64,000 nt of DNA. Origin: Nostoc sp. FACHB-280 (GTDB lineage Bacteria > Cyanobacteriota > Cyanobacteriia > Cyanobacteriales > Nostocaceae). The notes beneath the pieces were generated by a model. That model saw only the letters and a list, made by a program, of their open reading frames with translations. It was not told the DNA's origin and made no database searches. Made by a program: the position numbers and the translations under genes. The stretch covers positions 62,001-126,000 of the forward strand of contig NZ_JACJSD010000006.1 in NCBI RefSeq assembly GCF_014697615.1, in the 5' to 3' direction. Position 1 is the first letter of the stretch; each line of letters opens with the position of its first letter. This document shows, one piece after another, positions 8,507-18,042 of the stretch.

Positions 8507-8630
8507 TATAGGAATCCTAAATTATTTATGAAATTTTCTTTCTTCTCTTTCTTCTCTTTCTTTGTGTCCTTTGCGTCCTTTGCGGTTCGTTAAAAAGAAT
8601 ATTTTTTACAACTCAGATAGGATTGCTATA
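8507..8630. mobile_element. MITE-like element, family M1 copy A
   Basis: Terminal inverted repeats TATAGGAATCCTAAAT (left) and the complement of TATAGCAATCCTATC (right) bound a 124-base insert of pyrimidine-rich sequence with TTTGTGTCCTTTGCGTCC and a GAATATTTTTT block. It is nearly identical inside to copy C (about 30975..31102) and shares ends with copies B and D. There is no coding capacity, so it must have been mobilised in trans. Confidence 0.7.
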
Positions 8631-8688
8631 ACAATAACTCAATTCACAGGAATGCTCCAACTTAAATCCATCTTGTAAATGAATATTA

Positions 8689-9234
8689 TCAATCAAAAGA
8701 ATAACCAGCAAAGAAAATTTCACTCGGCTGGTTATCTGCATAAACAATGATATATCTTGCTGTACCTCTATCAATACTGTCCCAAAATTGATTTCTGCCA
8801 TTAGGATTTATGTTACCAAAAAGCACTAACTCTATCATTTCATGAGTAGGTTTCTCAGTACCGAATAAAGTCATAAGTTCTGCTGGAGGTAGTAGAAAAG
8901 CAGTGTTAAAAACTTCGCCAAGTATTTGATAAAATTCTTCTCCTCCTAGTAATGCCTCTTCAAACTCATCTCTTGAAAGTGGACATGGTCTATCATCAAC
9001 TCGAAGAATATCAAGAATTGAACGTGTGCCATCTGCGTCAGAGGCTTCTAGTGCTGCTTCAATGGATATATGCTGCGCTCCAGGAGCAGGAGAATTTTCT
9101 GTAATTGGGAAATCAAGCAGTGGTATTGCAGGATTATATCGACCTGCTTGAAATTCTCTTTGGCGGAGTGTCTGTAATGCTGCATTCAGATCAGGTTGAT
9201 AATCTGTGTAGTACCAATAAACTTCTGCACCCAT
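8689..9234 (-). CDS. Conserved hypothetical protein
   Basis: A 181-residue soluble protein of unknown function. It begins MGAEVYWYYTDYQPDLNAAL, followed by LRQREFQAGRYNPAIP, a segment I have seen at the start of uncharacterised proteins in cyanobacteria and planctomycetes. Further on are an ADGTRSILDILRV turn and a C-terminal beta-strand block ending in YIIVYADNQPSEIFFAGYSFD. No signal peptide, helix-turn-helix or catalytic signature is seen. The preceding context (DUF5063, MITE) looks accessory, and immunity-type proteins often have this size and composition, but that is only a guess. The ATG at 9234 is the first good start. Confidence 0.65.
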   Translation of the reverse strand: MGAEVYWYYTDYQPDLNAALQTLRQREFQAGRYNPAIPLLDFPITENSPAPGAQHISIEAALEASDADGTRSILDILRVDDRPCPLSRDEFEEALLGGEEFYQILGEVFNTAFLLPPAELMTLFGTEKPTHEMIELVLFGNINPNGRNQFWDSIDRGTARYIIVYADNQPSEIFFAGYSFD

Positions 9235-9283
9235 AGAAATTAGTCACTAAATTTAAGAATGAGCCACATCATGCCCTACATTC

Positions 9284-9859
9284 TTACATCAAAGAACAGC
9301 GACGCTGCAACGCTTTCTGAAGTAAAGTTTGATATTCTTCATCGCCAATCCCGTATGCACCGAAGCGTTCTAAATGTGGGTTCATCATTTGAGCGTCAAA
9401 CAGGACAAATTGTTTTTGGCGCAATCTTTCCACTAACTTGACCATTGCTACTTTTGAGCCTTCGGGAATGCGGTAAAACATCGATTCACCGATGAAAGCA
9501 CCACCAATGACTATTCCTAAAATACCGCCGGCGAGTTCATCACCTTGCCAAGTTTCAAAACTGTGAGCAAAACCTGTTTTATGCAGTAAAAAGTAAATTT
9601 CTTTTAATTCATCTGATATCCAGGTTGTTTCTCGGTTCGCACAGCCAGCCACAACAGCCGGAAAATCGCGGTTAATCGCTACTGTAAACCGTTCTTGATT
9701 CAAAACACGCTGCAAAGACTTAGGATAGCGGAATCGCTGGTCTAGAGGAATCAAAGTCCGATCGCGGCTACCATACCAACCCAAGCCATGAGCGTCATCA
9801 GCCATGAGAAAATAACCTTGGGCATATCCTTGAATAATTGCAGCGATATCATATTGCAT
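9284..9859 (-). CDS. aat: Leucyl/phenylalanyl-tRNA-protein transferase
   Basis: A 191-residue Aat, the N-end-rule enzyme that transfers Leu or Phe from aminoacyl-tRNA to proteins with an N-terminal Lys or Arg, marking them for ClpS/ClpAP degradation. Family motifs are clear: [11 protein letters not shown] (GxFPMxD-type), [68 protein letters not shown] and the [17 protein letters not shown] block. It is somewhat shorter than the E. coli protein, as is usual for cyanobacteria. The start is ATG at 9859. The gene is divergent from the small conserved gene at 9967 and is probably monocistronic. Confidence 0.95.
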   Translation of the reverse strand: MQYDIAAIIQGYAQGYFLMADDAHGLGWYGSRDRTLIPLDQRFRYPKSLQRVLNQERFTVAINRDFPAVVAGCANRETTWISDELKEIYFLLHKTGFAHSFETWQGDELAGGILGIVIGGAFIGESMFYRIPEGSKVAMVKLVERLRQKQFVLFDAQMMNPHLERFGAYGIGDEEYQTLLQKALQRRCSLM

Positions 9860-9966
9860 AGATAGATCAAAATAAAATAAAAAAATTCAGAGGAACGCCA
9901 TTTGATGCGATCGCCATCCTCTGCGCTCCTCTGGGATATATTTAGCATGACTCTGCATTTACCAAA

Positions 9967-10296
9967 ATGACACAACCAATCCCATCCATTACCCTACCAC
10001 CAGCTAACAACCCCCTCCTTGAAGGTGAGTGGTTACAAGAGCGTTTGTTGCGGTGGTTAGATGCAGAATTTATCCCTGAAGCAGTCAATCAAACGATTGC
10101 TCAACGAGCCGCGCAAATTTATGTGCGCCAACGTATGGAAGGAGAAAACGACTTGGGTTCTCTGGTAATTGCCATTGTCACAGAGATGCAAGGGTTTGAT
10201 TTTTCCAAAAGCTTTTATGGAGAGTTTGCGATCGCTAACGCCGTCAGCGATCTACTCTTAGAAAGTCTGGGTATAGACCGTTGCTGCGGTCAATAA
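9967..10296 (+). CDS. Conserved small cyanobacterial protein
   Basis: A 109-residue mostly helical protein, function unknown. The N-terminal ~20 residues are proline-rich and probably disordered (IPSITLPPANNPLLEGEWL); the rest forms amphipathic helices with LRWLDAEFIPEAVNQTIAQRA and a C-terminal FYGEFAIANAVSDLLLESLGID. It has no membrane segment. Near-identical small proteins occur across cyanobacteria in my memory, suggesting a core function. The ATG at 9967 lies 107 bases from the divergent aat start. A 9-mer tandem repeat (AATGACTAATGACTAATGACC, near 10330) follows the stop. Confidence 0.7.
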   Translation: MTQPIPSITLPPANNPLLEGEWLQERLLRWLDAEFIPEAVNQTIAQRAAQIYVRQRMEGENDLGSLVIAIVTEMQGFDFSKSFYGEFAIANAVSDLLLESLGIDRCCGQ

Positions 10297-10356
10297 TTAT
10301 TGTCATTGTCATTTGTCCTTAGCAATAACCAATGACTAATGACTAATGACCAATGA

Positions 10357-10659
10357 CTACCAACTAGACTTAACAACTCCAGGTAATAAACCTTCGTGCG
10401 CCCACTCCCGCAGAACGTTCCGAGACAGCCCGAAGTCACGGTAAACACCTCTAGGACGACCAGTTACCCAACAGCGATTGCGGCGACGGTTGGGCGCACT
10501 GTTACGAGGTAGTTGTTGAATTTTACGGTGAGCGTCCAGTTTCTCTTCTAAAGATTCTGCTTGTTTGAACTCTTCTATTAGAGTTTCCCGCTTTTCCGCA
10601 TACTTTGCGACTAATTTGGCGCGTTTTTTCTCGCGCTCAATCATACTTTTTTTCGCCAT
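10357..10659 (-). CDS. rpsN: 30S ribosomal protein S14
   Basis: A 100-residue S14, a small-subunit head protein placed late in assembly near the decoding-site 16S helices. It is the longer, zinc-free type found in cyanobacteria and plastids: the CxxC pairs of the short form are missing. Visible family motifs are [16 protein letters not shown] at the start, [20 protein letters not shown], and [16 protein letters not shown] near the end. It is encoded alone rather than in a ribosomal protein operon, as is usual in cyanobacteria. The ATG at 10659 is unambiguous. Confidence 0.97.
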   Translation of the reverse strand: MAKKSMIEREKKRAKLVAKYAEKRETLIEEFKQAESLEEKLDAHRKIQQLPRNSAPNRRRNRCWVTGRPRGVYRDFGLSRNVLREWAHEGLLPGVVKSSW

Positions 10660-10737
10660 ACATTCTAAATAAAGACAGCATTTTCCATTCTACAGTGTCC
10701 GAATCAATTCTAGGGATAGTTCAGTACTTATCCAAAA

Positions 10738-11391
10738 TTATTTGTCAGATGTTGGACATAAATCAGCCAACTCACAAGCTGAACAAGCGGGAGAACGGGC
10801 TTTACAAATAGCACGACCATGATAAATCAGCCGAATTGACCAATTTTCCCAATCTGGTTGGGGTAATAACTTCATTAAATCTTGTTCAATTTTAATGGGT
10901 TCAGCATGTTTAGTTAAACCCAAGCGTTGACTGAGGCGCTTAACGTGAGTATCTACAGTTACTCCAGCATTGATCCCATAAGCGTGAGCTAAAACTACAT
11001 TTGCTGTTTTTCGCGCCACACCAGGTAATTTTAATAATTGCTCCATTTGGTTAGGAACAACCGAATCAAATTCAGTCACAATCATCCGACAGGCGGCTTG
11101 AATATTTTTAGCTTTATTGCGATAAAACCCTGTAGAACGCACCAAGTTTTCTAATTCTTCTAAATCAGCATTGGCTAAACTGGCTGCATCGGGAAAGCGA
11201 CCAAATAAAGCTGGTGTAACTTTATTGACGCGCTCATCTGTACATTGTGCGGAAAGAATGGTGGCAACGAGTAATTGTACAGGTGTTGAGTAGTTTAATG
11301 AGCAAGTTGCATCTGGATATAAATGCTTGAGGCGTTGGAGAATTTCTAACGCCCGTTGTTTTTTTGAGTTAGATTTGCGGGTGGTGGTCAT
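10738..11391 (-). CDS. nth: Endonuclease III (DNA glycosylase/AP lyase)
   Basis: A 217-residue Nth, which removes oxidised pyrimidines and nicks the resulting abasic site in base excision repair. The helix-hairpin-helix LPGVARKTANVVL carries catalytic Lys128; VDTHVKRLSQRLGL carries Asp147; and the C-terminal CKARSPACSACELADLC (C-x6-C-x2-C-x5-C, Cys196-212) binds the 4Fe-4S cluster. All key residues are present. The frame runs 14 codons further upstream through a repeat of the AAAGGCAAAAGTAAAA type, so the internal ATG at 11391 is preferred. It lies upstream of rpsN on the same strand, with about 80 bases between. Confidence 0.95.
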   Translation of the reverse strand: MTTTRKSNSKKQRALEILQRLKHLYPDATCSLNYSTPVQLLVATILSAQCTDERVNKVTPALFGRFPDAASLANADLEELENLVRSTGFYRNKAKNIQAACRMIVTEFDSVVPNQMEQLLKLPGVARKTANVVLAHAYGINAGVTVDTHVKRLSQRLGLTKHAEPIKIEQDLMKLLPQPDWENWSIRLIYHGRAICKARSPACSACELADLCPTSDK

Positions 11392-11685
11392 AAAAAAAGG
11401 CAAAAGTAAAAAGGCAAAAGTAAAAAAAGGCATTGCTGAATATGAGGATTAAAATTAAAAATTCAATCTCTCAAACTCTTATTCTCCGCGCCTCTGGTTA
11501 CTGAGCGAAGTCGAAGTATGCGCCTCTGCGTGAGATAAAAATCATCTAACTCATCAGCAACACCTAAAAAAATCATTGCCTATTTACTGAGAAATTAGTA
11601 AGTAAAAAATAAATTAGCCTGCTTGTGCAGGCTTGGTTTGATGAGCCTCAGACTTGAGTCTGAGTGCTTTAATTTTGTGCCATAA
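11392..11685. repeat. Intergenic repeat cluster between nth and rseP
   Basis: This 294-base gap holds AAAGGCAAAAGTAAAA units, an element starting GGCATTGCTGAAT (about 11431) with the string GGTTACTGAGCGAAGTCGAAG and GCGCCTCTGCGTGAGATA that recurs near 50155..50265, and two hairpins: GCCTGC-TTGT-GCAGGC (11617..11632) and CTCAGACT-TG-AGTCTGAG (11647..11664). The hairpins follow rseP and may terminate it. Confidence 0.6.
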
Positions 11686-12759
11686 CTACTGAGTAGTTAA
11701 CTGAATGGTTTCTTTGACAATTAAGAAAATACCTAAACCCAAAAGTAGGACTAAGCCAGTTTGCATTACACCTTCTTGAATGCGGTTAGGTAAGGGTTTA
11801 CCGCGTAAACCTTCAATTAATAGAAAAGCTAGTTGTCCACCATCTAATGCTGGGAGGGGCAAGATATTGATAATGGCTAAGTTAATGCTGATAATTGCGG
11901 CAAAAGATAACAAGTTTGTGCTGTCATCTGCGGCTAATTTTGCCCCAACTTTGACGATATTAACTGGGCCAGAAACTTGTCCGATGGTTTGTTTGAAGTT
12001 GGTAATTAATTGTCCAAAACCATTAAGTGTGCCGACAAACAATTGTTGGAAGCGGTTAGCAGCAATGCCAAAAATCTCGAAGGGATTGCTAGGGCGACGA
12101 AAAACAGGTTTACCATTTGGCCCTAATTGAATACCAACCAAGCCTTTACCATCAGCGCCTAGGGTTGGGGTTAATTTTAGGGAAACTTGTTTATCTTTCT
12201 GTTGAACTTTGAGGGAAATTTCTTGGTTGGGATGGGTTTGAATTTCTTTGGTCAAGATGGCTGTGGACTTATCGGAAGCTGGGAGTTCTTGACCGTTAAT
12301 GGCTAAAACTATGTCACCTTCTCTAATTCCGGCTTGATAGGCAATAGATTGTTCATTGACTGGTTGAACAATTACGCCGGGTTGATAATTAAACTTTTCA
12401 GGGATGCCCACAATGCCCAATTGCAGCACTAGGACTAAATAAGCAAAGATTAAATTTGCGATGACTCCCGCACTGATCACGATCGCCCGGTCTAAAATTG
12501 GACGGTTACGCAGTAGATTCGGGTCGTTAGGTGGAATGTCACTATCTGGGTCATCATCGGGAAAACCAACAAAGCCGCCCAAGGGAAAAGCACGTATAGC
12601 ATATTCGGTTTCCGTTCCTTGATATTTCCACAAAATCGGCCCAAACCCCAAGGAAAAGCGGTTAGCATAAATGCCTTGAGACCGCGCTGCTACAAAGTGT
12701 CCCAGTTCATGTACCAAAATTAAAACAGCCAAGACTGCGATCGCTGCTAAAACTGACAT
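11686..12759 (-). CDS. rseP: RIP metalloprotease (site-2 protease), RseP type
   Basis: A 357-residue intramembrane zinc protease of the S2P/RseP family, which cleaves membrane-spanning regulators such as anti-sigma factors. The HELGH zinc motif is at residues 17-21 in the first membrane helix. A single PDZ domain spans ~110-200 (IVQPVNEQSIAYQAGIREGD, IVLAINGQELPASD), and the third zinc ligand lies in NILPLPALDGGQLAFLL in the penultimate helix. The one-PDZ architecture and length are typical of cyanobacterial homologues. The ATG at 12759 places the HExxH in the right position. Substrates are not indicated by context; it appears monocistronic. Confidence 0.94.
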   Translation of the reverse strand: MSVLAAIAVLAVLILVHELGHFVAARSQGIYANRFSLGFGPILWKYQGTETEYAIRAFPLGGFVGFPDDDPDSDIPPNDPNLLRNRPILDRAIVISAGVIANLIFAYLVLVLQLGIVGIPEKFNYQPGVIVQPVNEQSIAYQAGIREGDIVLAINGQELPASDKSTAILTKEIQTHPNQEISLKVQQKDKQVSLKLTPTLGADGKGLVGIQLGPNGKPVFRRPSNPFEIFGIAANRFQQLFVGTLNGFGQLITNFKQTIGQVSGPVNIVKVGAKLAADDSTNLLSFAAIISINLAIINILPLPALDGGQLAFLLIEGLRGKPLPNRIQEGVMQTGLVLLLGLGIFLIVKETIQLTTQ

Positions 12760-12844
12760 AAAGCAAATAAGTCAAAATATTCGGATATATTTCCTTATTG
12801 TAGTAGTTGAAGAACGGACGCTGAGACTGAATGCTGTTATGTGG

Positions 12845-12880
12845 GAGGAGGCAGAAGGCAGGAGGCAGAAGGCAGGAGGG
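12845..12880. repeat. Heptanucleotide tandem repeat (GGCAGGA/GGCAGAA)
   Basis: Alternating GGCAGAA and GGCAGGA units, about five in all. Same family, opposite strand, as the array at 7100..7129. Confidence 0.75.
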
Positions 12881-12903
12881 AAAAGCCTAAATTATTACTC
12901 ACT

Positions 12904-13044
12904 GGGCGATTGAAATCGCAGCTACACAGACGAAACCCACACTTCGACAAGCTCAGTGACCGCCTACGTGGGTTTGAAAACCTTGATTTTGTGTTAGTCC
13001 ACGCAGGTGGACTTTGCTTGTGTAGTAGCGAATTCTATTCGCCC
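12904..13044. repeat. Palindromic interspersed element, family P copy 1
   Basis: The ends are inverted repeats: GGGCGATTGAAATCGC...CTACAC on the left and GTGTAGTAGCGAATTC...TTCGCCC on the right. Inside is a second hairpin (AGTCCACGCAGGTGGACT). A copy of the small repeat ACTTCGACAAGCTCAGTGACC sits within the left arm. Related copies are at 43328..43475 and 58173..58312. Confidence 0.65.
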
Positions 13045-13529
13045 AATACTTTTCAAACATCCTCTTACTGTGCGTGGCATTCAATCTTTCAAATTGTCAG
13101 AATTTGAGCGAGTTCTTGCGTTAGTTCTTATTGTGTTAATGGCTCTACATTCTCCATCAAATTAAAATCAGTATATTAAACTACTTTTTAACTGGTGCAA
13201 TTACATAAATACGGTAGATGCATCACCTCAATCAGTCACTCAGATTAAATTTTAAATACTCTTGACAGAAACTTTAAAAAGTAACTAAAAAATTGTAGTG
13301 AATGAACAGAGTAAATCTAGATAGATGTATTGAGACTCAATAAAATATTGCCAACTTGCTCACAATCTCATCGTCAAATAGTTCACTCTTATAGCAGAAT
13401 TCAGAGTTTAGAAGTAACGCAGTCTATTTCTCTACCTTGAGACATAGGTTATATACTTCAAGTGAAAATCAGCCATATATCTAAAAATAATTAGCTTTCG
13501 AGTATTAAGTTAAACTGAGCGCAAAATAA

Positions 13530-15215
13530 ATGGGACAAGGTTTTTTACAAATCGGCTTGACGCTATGTCTTGTCATAGCGATCGCACCTATTTTGGGAAG
13601 ATATATAGCGCGTGTGTTCCTGGGACAAAGAACAATCCTTGATCCCCTGATGAACCCGATAGAACATAGCATTTATCTAGTTGCAGGTGTTAATAGAAAA
13701 GATGATATGACTGGCTGGCAGTATATCCGAGCGATTCTGTCTAGCAATCTGGTGATGGGGATTTTAGTTTTTGGGTTGATACATACTCAAAGATTTTTAC
13801 CTTGGAATCCCAATGGATTTTACTCGCCTCGTTGGCATACATTACTGCACACGGTGATTTCTTTTGTTACCAACACCGATCAGCAGCACTATATCCCCGA
13901 AACTACTCTCAGTTACTTCAGCCAAGTCGCGGCGTTAGGCTTTTTGATGTTCACTTCGGCTGGTACAGGGTTAGCGGTGGGGATCGCCTTTATGCGCGGG
14001 TTGACTAGCAAAAAATTGGGTAACTTTTATGTTGACCTGACTCGCGGCATTACCAGGATATTATTACCGATTTCCTTAGTGGGAGCGATCGCCCTTGTTT
14101 TCTTGGGTGTACCGCACACTCTAGATAAACCATTAATTGTGGAAACTCTAGAAGGCAGCACACAATATATCGCCAGAGGCCCTGTTGCTTCCTTTGAGAT
14201 GATTAAGATGCTGGGTGAAAATGGCGGTGGTTTCTTTGCGGCGAACTCTGCCCATCCTTTTGAAAACCCCAATGGCGCATCTAACTTAATTGAACTCATC
14301 GCCATGATTGCCATTCCCTCAGCTTTGATATTCACCTACGGGATCTTTGCAAAAAACTTCAAACAAGCTTGGCTGTTGTTTTGGATGGTATTTACCGCCT
14401 TCGTAATTTTGGTGTGGGTGACAGTCAGTGGTGAACTGCAAGGAAATCCCCTCGTAAATGCCAACTTAGTAGCAGAACTGCCGAATTTAGAAGGTAAAGA
14501 AGTCCGAATTGGAGTTGTACAGACAGCATTGTGGGCTGTAACTACCACCGCCACCATGACAGGCGCAGTCAATGGAATGCTAGATTCTTTAATGCCTCAA
14601 GGATTATTTGCGACATTATTTAATTTATTTGTGCAGATTATTTGGGGAGGACAGGGTACAGGGATCGCTTACCTGCTGATTTACTTAATTCTCACGGTGT
14701 TTTTAACTGGGCTGATGGTGGGACGCACACCAGAATTTTTAGGACGCAAAATCGAAAAGCGCGAAATTGTCCTCGCCAGCGTCGTGCTGTTGATTCACCC
14801 CATCGTGATTTTAATTCCCAGTGCGATCGCCTTAGCTTATCCCTTTTCTTTGTCTGGCATTACTAACCCAGGCTTTCATGGAATTTCTCAAGTTGTTTAT
14901 GAATATGCTTCAGCCGCCGCCAATAACGGTTCTGGCTTAGAAAAACTCGCCGATAATACCCTGTGGTGGAACTTCAGCACCAGTTTGAGTATGTTAGCAG
15001 GACGCTACATCCCGATGATTGCCATCTTACTGTTAGCTGATAATATGTCACGCAAACCAACCACACCAGAAACACCAGGAACCCTCAAAACCGATTCCCT
15101 ACTCTTCACCACAGTTACTGCTGGTATAGTACTGATTTTAGGAGTCTTGACATTTTTCCCCGTTTTAGCCCTAGGCCCCATCGCCGAAGGATTTAAACTA
15201 GCATCTGGCAGTTAG
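13530..15215 (+). CDS. kdpA: Potassium-transporting ATPase subunit KdpA
   Basis: A 561-residue KdpA, the channel-like K+-selecting subunit of the high-affinity KdpFABC P-type ATPase, related to the SKT family. About ten membrane helices are present. Selectivity-filter regions are visible as [35 protein letters not shown], and [18 protein letters not shown]. The length matches KdpA of other bacteria. The ATG at 13530 precedes [16 protein letters not shown], a normal N terminus. It is the first gene of the operon kdpA-kdpB-kdpG-kdpC. Expression should be induced by low potassium, though no operator was recognised. Confidence 0.97.
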   Translation: MGQGFLQIGLTLCLVIAIAPILGRYIARVFLGQRTILDPLMNPIEHSIYLVAGVNRKDDMTGWQYIRAILSSNLVMGILVFGLIHTQRFLPWNPNGFYSPRWHTLLHTVISFVTNTDQQHYIPETTLSYFSQVAALGFLMFTSAGTGLAVGIAFMRGLTSKKLGNFYVDLTRGITRILLPISLVGAIALVFLGVPHTLDKPLIVETLEGSTQYIARGPVASFEMIKMLGENGGGFFAANSAHPFENPNGASNLIELIAMIAIPSALIFTYGIFAKNFKQAWLLFWMVFTAFVILVWVTVSGELQGNPLVNANLVAELPNLEGKEVRIGVVQTALWAVTTTATMTGAVNGMLDSLMPQGLFATLFNLFVQIIWGGQGTGIAYLLIYLILTVFLTGLMVGRTPEFLGRKIEKREIVLASVVLLIHPIVILIPSAIALAYPFSLSGITNPGFHGISQVVYEYASAAANNGSGLEKLADNTLWWNFSTSLSMLAGRYIPMIAILLLADNMSRKPTTPETPGTLKTDSLLFTTVTAGIVLILGVLTFFPVLALGPIAEGFKLASGS

Positions 15216-15218
15216 AAA

Positions 15219-15345
15219 GTGCTGAGTGCTGAGTGGAGGGAGACAAGGTAGAGGGGGGAGACAAGGTAGAAGTAGAAATAGAAATATTACTCCCTTATCT
15301 CCCTTGTCCCCCTTGTCTCCCTTGTCCCCCTTATCCCCCCGCACC
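15219..15345 (+). repeat. Inverted and tandem nonamer repeats between kdpA and kdpB
   Basis: The kdpA-kdpB gap contains GTGCTGAGTGCTGAGT, two GGGAGACAAGG units, and then a run of nine-base units of the CCCTTGTCC/TCCCTTGTC type. The purine and pyrimidine arms are complementary, so the mRNA can fold into a long hairpin in the middle of the operon. The same repeat, in the other orientation, sits inside the yraN coding sequence (41092..41181). Confidence 0.7.
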
Positions 15346-15387
15346 CTCACCCCTGCCCCCCCGCATCCCCCTGCACCACTAAACGAT

Positions 15388-17493
15388 ATGAACCAAGTGG
15401 CACCTACCCAAAAATCAAAAAACACAAAACTGCGTCCGAGCGATCGCCGTCAGGCGCGGAAAAAGGCCAGAATCGATAACAAAGGAATTTATTTGAGAGC
15501 CATCAAGGATGCTTTTATCAAGCTCAATCCCATCGCCGCCATTAAAAATCCGGTGATGTTTGTGGTGTGGATTGGCACTTTGATTACCTTGGCTGTGACA
15601 ATTGATCCCAACTTATTCGGCCCCACCCAACAGCGAAATCCCCAACTGTTTAACGGTATCCTCACCGGGATTTTGTTTTTTACAGTGTGGTTTGCTAACT
15701 TTGCCGAAGCTGTCGCCGAAGGACGTGGTAAAGCCCAAGCTGATGCCTTGCGATCGACTCAATCAGAAACCATTGCCAAAAAACTTGCCTCTGATGGTTC
15801 AATCTCTGAAGTTCCTTCCACTAGCCTTAGACAAGGTGACAACGTATATATTGTGGCTGGCGACATTATCCCCGCCGATGGGGAAGTAATTATGGGTGTC
15901 GCCTCGGTGGATGAATCAGCCATTACCGGCGAATCTGCACCAGTCCTCAAAGAATCAGGTTCAGACGTAGCGAGTTCCGTGACAGGTGGCACACGCATCA
16001 TCTCTGACGAATTAATCATCCGCGTCACAGCTGATCCCGGCAAAGGTTTTATTGATCGGATGATTACCTTAGTGGAAGGTGCGGAACGCAGCAAAACACC
16101 AAACGAAGTTGCCTTAACAGTATTACTGTCCGTATTAAGCTTAATATTTCTGTTTGTAGTGGCTACCTTGCCAGCCTTTGCTTACTACGTTCAAAGTCCG
16201 ATTAGTATCCCCGTTTTAATTGCTTTATTAGTTGCGTTGATCCCCACAACCATCGGTGGCTTACTCAGCGCCATCGGGATTGCAGGGATGGATCGAGTCG
16301 CCCAATATAATGTGATTGCTACTTCTGGACGGGCGGTAGAAGCCTGTGGTGATGTAAATACATTAGTTTTAGACAAAACCGGCACAATTACCCTGGGTAA
16401 TCGTTTAGCGGAAGAATTTATTCCGATTAACGGTCATTCTATGCAGGAAGTGGCTTATATTGCCTTAATTGCCAGCATCTTTGACGATACGCCTGAAGGT
16501 AAATCGATTGTCAGGCTGGCAGAGAGATTAGGCGCAAGACTAGATTTTGATCCCAGCCGCGCCAGTGCTGTGGAATTTTCTGCTAAAACCCGGATGAGTG
16601 GCACAAATTTAGCCAATGGACGAGAAGTCCGCAAAGGTGCAGTTGGAGCAATTCAAGGATTTGTGCGATCGCGTAACGGCCGAGATACTCCAGAACTAGA
16701 AGTTGCATACCAGCGAATCTCCCAACAAGGAGGTACACCGTTAGCGGTTTGCTTAGATCAAGAAATTTACGGTGTCATCTATCTCAAAGATATTGTTAAA
16801 CCCGGTATTCGTGAACGTTTTGCACAGTTACGCCGTATGGGTGTACGTACTGTCATGCTCACCGGAGACAACCACATTACTGCATCTGTAATTGCCCAAG
16901 AAGCTGGTGTTGATGATTTTATTGCTGAAGCCACACCAGAAGATAAAATCAGCGTCATTCAAAAAGAACAAGCTGAAGGTAAATTAGTAGCGATGACAGG
17001 CGACGGAACTAACGATGCTCCTGCCTTAGCACAGGCAAATGTTGGTGTCGCTATGAATACTGGTACACAAGCAGCTAAAGAAGCTGCCAACATGGTAGAT
17101 TTAGACTCTGATCCCACCAAACTCATCGATATTGTCAGTATTGGTAAACAATTGCTGATTACCCGTGGGGCATTAACCACATTTTCAATTGCTAATGATA
17201 TTGCTAAGTATTTTGCAATTATCCCAGTAATTTTTACAGCCGCTAATCTGCAAAGTCTCAATATTATGAATTTAACTAGTACGAATTCGGCGGTGTTATC
17301 GGCACTAATTTACAATGCGCTGATTATTCCGGCGTTAATTCCTTTAGCCTTAAAAGGTGTCAAATTTCGCCCGTTGACAGCGAATCAATTATTAAAACGT
17401 AATATTTTAATTTATGGCTTAGGTGGGTTAATTGCACCATTTATTGCCATTAAAATCATAGATTTATTGATTACCGCAGTTGGCTTGGCATAG
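15388..17493 (+). CDS. kdpB: Potassium-transporting P-type ATPase subunit KdpB
   Basis: A 701-residue KdpB, the catalytic P-type ATPase subunit that hydrolyses ATP to drive K+ uptake through KdpA. The phosphorylated Asp329 is in DKTGT, the actuator TGES at 180-183, and the hinge in [18 protein letters not shown]; the nucleotide-binding region lies between. About seven membrane helices are seen. The basic N-terminal ~45 residues ([19 protein letters not shown]) are longer than in E. coli. The frame is open 54 codons upstream, but those translate the intercistronic repeat, so the ATG at 15388 is the start. It is cotranscribed with kdpA, with an unusually long 172-base spacer. Confidence 0.97.
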   Translation: MNQVAPTQKSKNTKLRPSDRRQARKKARIDNKGIYLRAIKDAFIKLNPIAAIKNPVMFVVWIGTLITLAVTIDPNLFGPTQQRNPQLFNGILTGILFFTVWFANFAEAVAEGRGKAQADALRSTQSETIAKKLASDGSISEVPSTSLRQGDNVYIVAGDIIPADGEVIMGVASVDESAITGESAPVLKESGSDVASSVTGGTRIISDELIIRVTADPGKGFIDRMITLVEGAERSKTPNEVALTVLLSVLSLIFLFVVATLPAFAYYVQSPISIPVLIALLVALIPTTIGGLLSAIGIAGMDRVAQYNVIATSGRAVEACGDVNTLVLDKTGTITLGNRLAEEFIPINGHSMQEVAYIALIASIFDDTPEGKSIVRLAERLGARLDFDPSRASAVEFSAKTRMSGTNLANGREVRKGAVGAIQGFVRSRNGRDTPELEVAYQRISQQGGTPLAVCLDQEIYGVIYLKDIVKPGIRERFAQLRRMGVRTVMLTGDNHITASVIAQEAGVDDFIAEATPEDKISVIQKEQAEGKLVAMTGDGTNDAPALAQANVGVAMNTGTQAAKEAANMVDLDSDPTKLIDIVSIGKQLLITRGALTTFSIANDIAKYFAIIPVIFTAANLQSLNIMNLTSTNSAVLSALIYNALIIPALIPLALKGVKFRPLTANQLLKRNILIYGLGGLIAPFIAIKIIDLLITAVGLA

Positions 17494-17571
17494 AAGGAAG
17501 TGTGAAATTTCTAATGACTTACACAAAAATTACCAAAAAGATTAATTTATATTTACTACTCAGCACTTTGC

Positions 17572-17732
17572 TATAGCAATCCTATGTGAGTTGTGAAAAA
17601 GTATCATTTTTAATGAACCGCAAAGGGCGCATAGACGCGATAGCGGCTTCCCGCAGGGTAGGACACAAAGAAAGAAAAGAAAGAGAAATAAGAAAAGAAA
17701 GACAATTTGGCAAATAATTTAGGATTGCTATA
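17572..17732. mobile_element. MITE-like element, family M1 copy B
   Basis: Bounded by TATAGCAATCCTATG and its inverted partner ending AGGATTGCTATA; 161 bases. The inside contains GAACCGCAAAGGGCGCA and GGACACAAAGAAAG as in copies A and C (opposite strand), split by an extra module TAGACGCGATAGCGGCTTCC. It lies between kdpB and kdpG, inside the kdp operon. Confidence 0.7.
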
Positions 17733-17784
17733 TTGACCAATTTTAAATTTTTACCCTGTTAGTCAGGTAAATTAGCAGATAAGT

Positions 17785-18012
17785 ATGAATAAAGAGTTTA
17801 TGGATTTAAGGCGACAATGGCGTAAACAAAAATTTTTTATCGGCATTCTGATTGTCATTGGAATTACTTTAGGACTTTCTCGTGTAGCTTATGCAGCCAG
17901 CAATAACACCTTACAAATTCAATTTACTTGGGCGTATGGTGTTTTATCTGCCATTCTTTTAGGGCTGATTATTTACTTATTTGTGGTGTTTTTTCAGCCA
18001 GAACGCTTTTAA
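17785..18012 (+). CDS. kdpG: KdpG, small cyanobacterial Kdp membrane subunit (KdpF-like C terminus)
   Basis: A 75-residue protein with two membrane helices (~16-36 IGILIVIGITLGLSRVAYA and ~49-70 YGVLSAILLGLIIYLFVVFF) and ending FFQPERF. It lies between kdpB and kdpC, where Anabaena has the gene described as kdpG; the second helix and tail resemble KdpF, the small lipid-like stabilising subunit of E. coli Kdp. It probably stabilises the complex. The ATG at 17785 begins MNKEFMDLRRQWRKQ. There are 291 bases, including a MITE, between it and kdpB, so cotranscription with kdpB is likely but not certain. Confidence 0.82.
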   Translation: MNKEFMDLRRQWRKQKFFIGILIVIGITLGLSRVAYAASNNTLQIQFTWAYGVLSAILLGLIIYLFVVFFQPERF

Positions 18013-18042
18013 AAATTTAATCCTCAACACTCAACAATTGTT

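Larger units (their letters stand above)
12760..13529. other. Long intergenic region upstream of kdpA
   Basis: This 770-base gap contains a heptamer array (12845..12880) and a palindromic element (12904..13044). From about 13110 to 13529 it is AT-rich unique sequence that presumably carries the kdp promoter. No KdpE box could be identified by eye. A frame at 12841..13107 consists of translated repeats and is not a gene. Confidence 0.5.

Noticed and set aside
12841-13107. Open frame of 88 codons upstream of kdpA
   Set aside because: Composed of a heptamer array and a palindromic repeat; no ribosome site or protein-like composition.
15226-15387. 54-codon N-terminal extension of kdpB
   Set aside because: It translates the GGGAGACAAGG/CCCTTGTCC repeat into Ser/Pro/Leu repeats; KdpB homology begins near the ATG at 15388.
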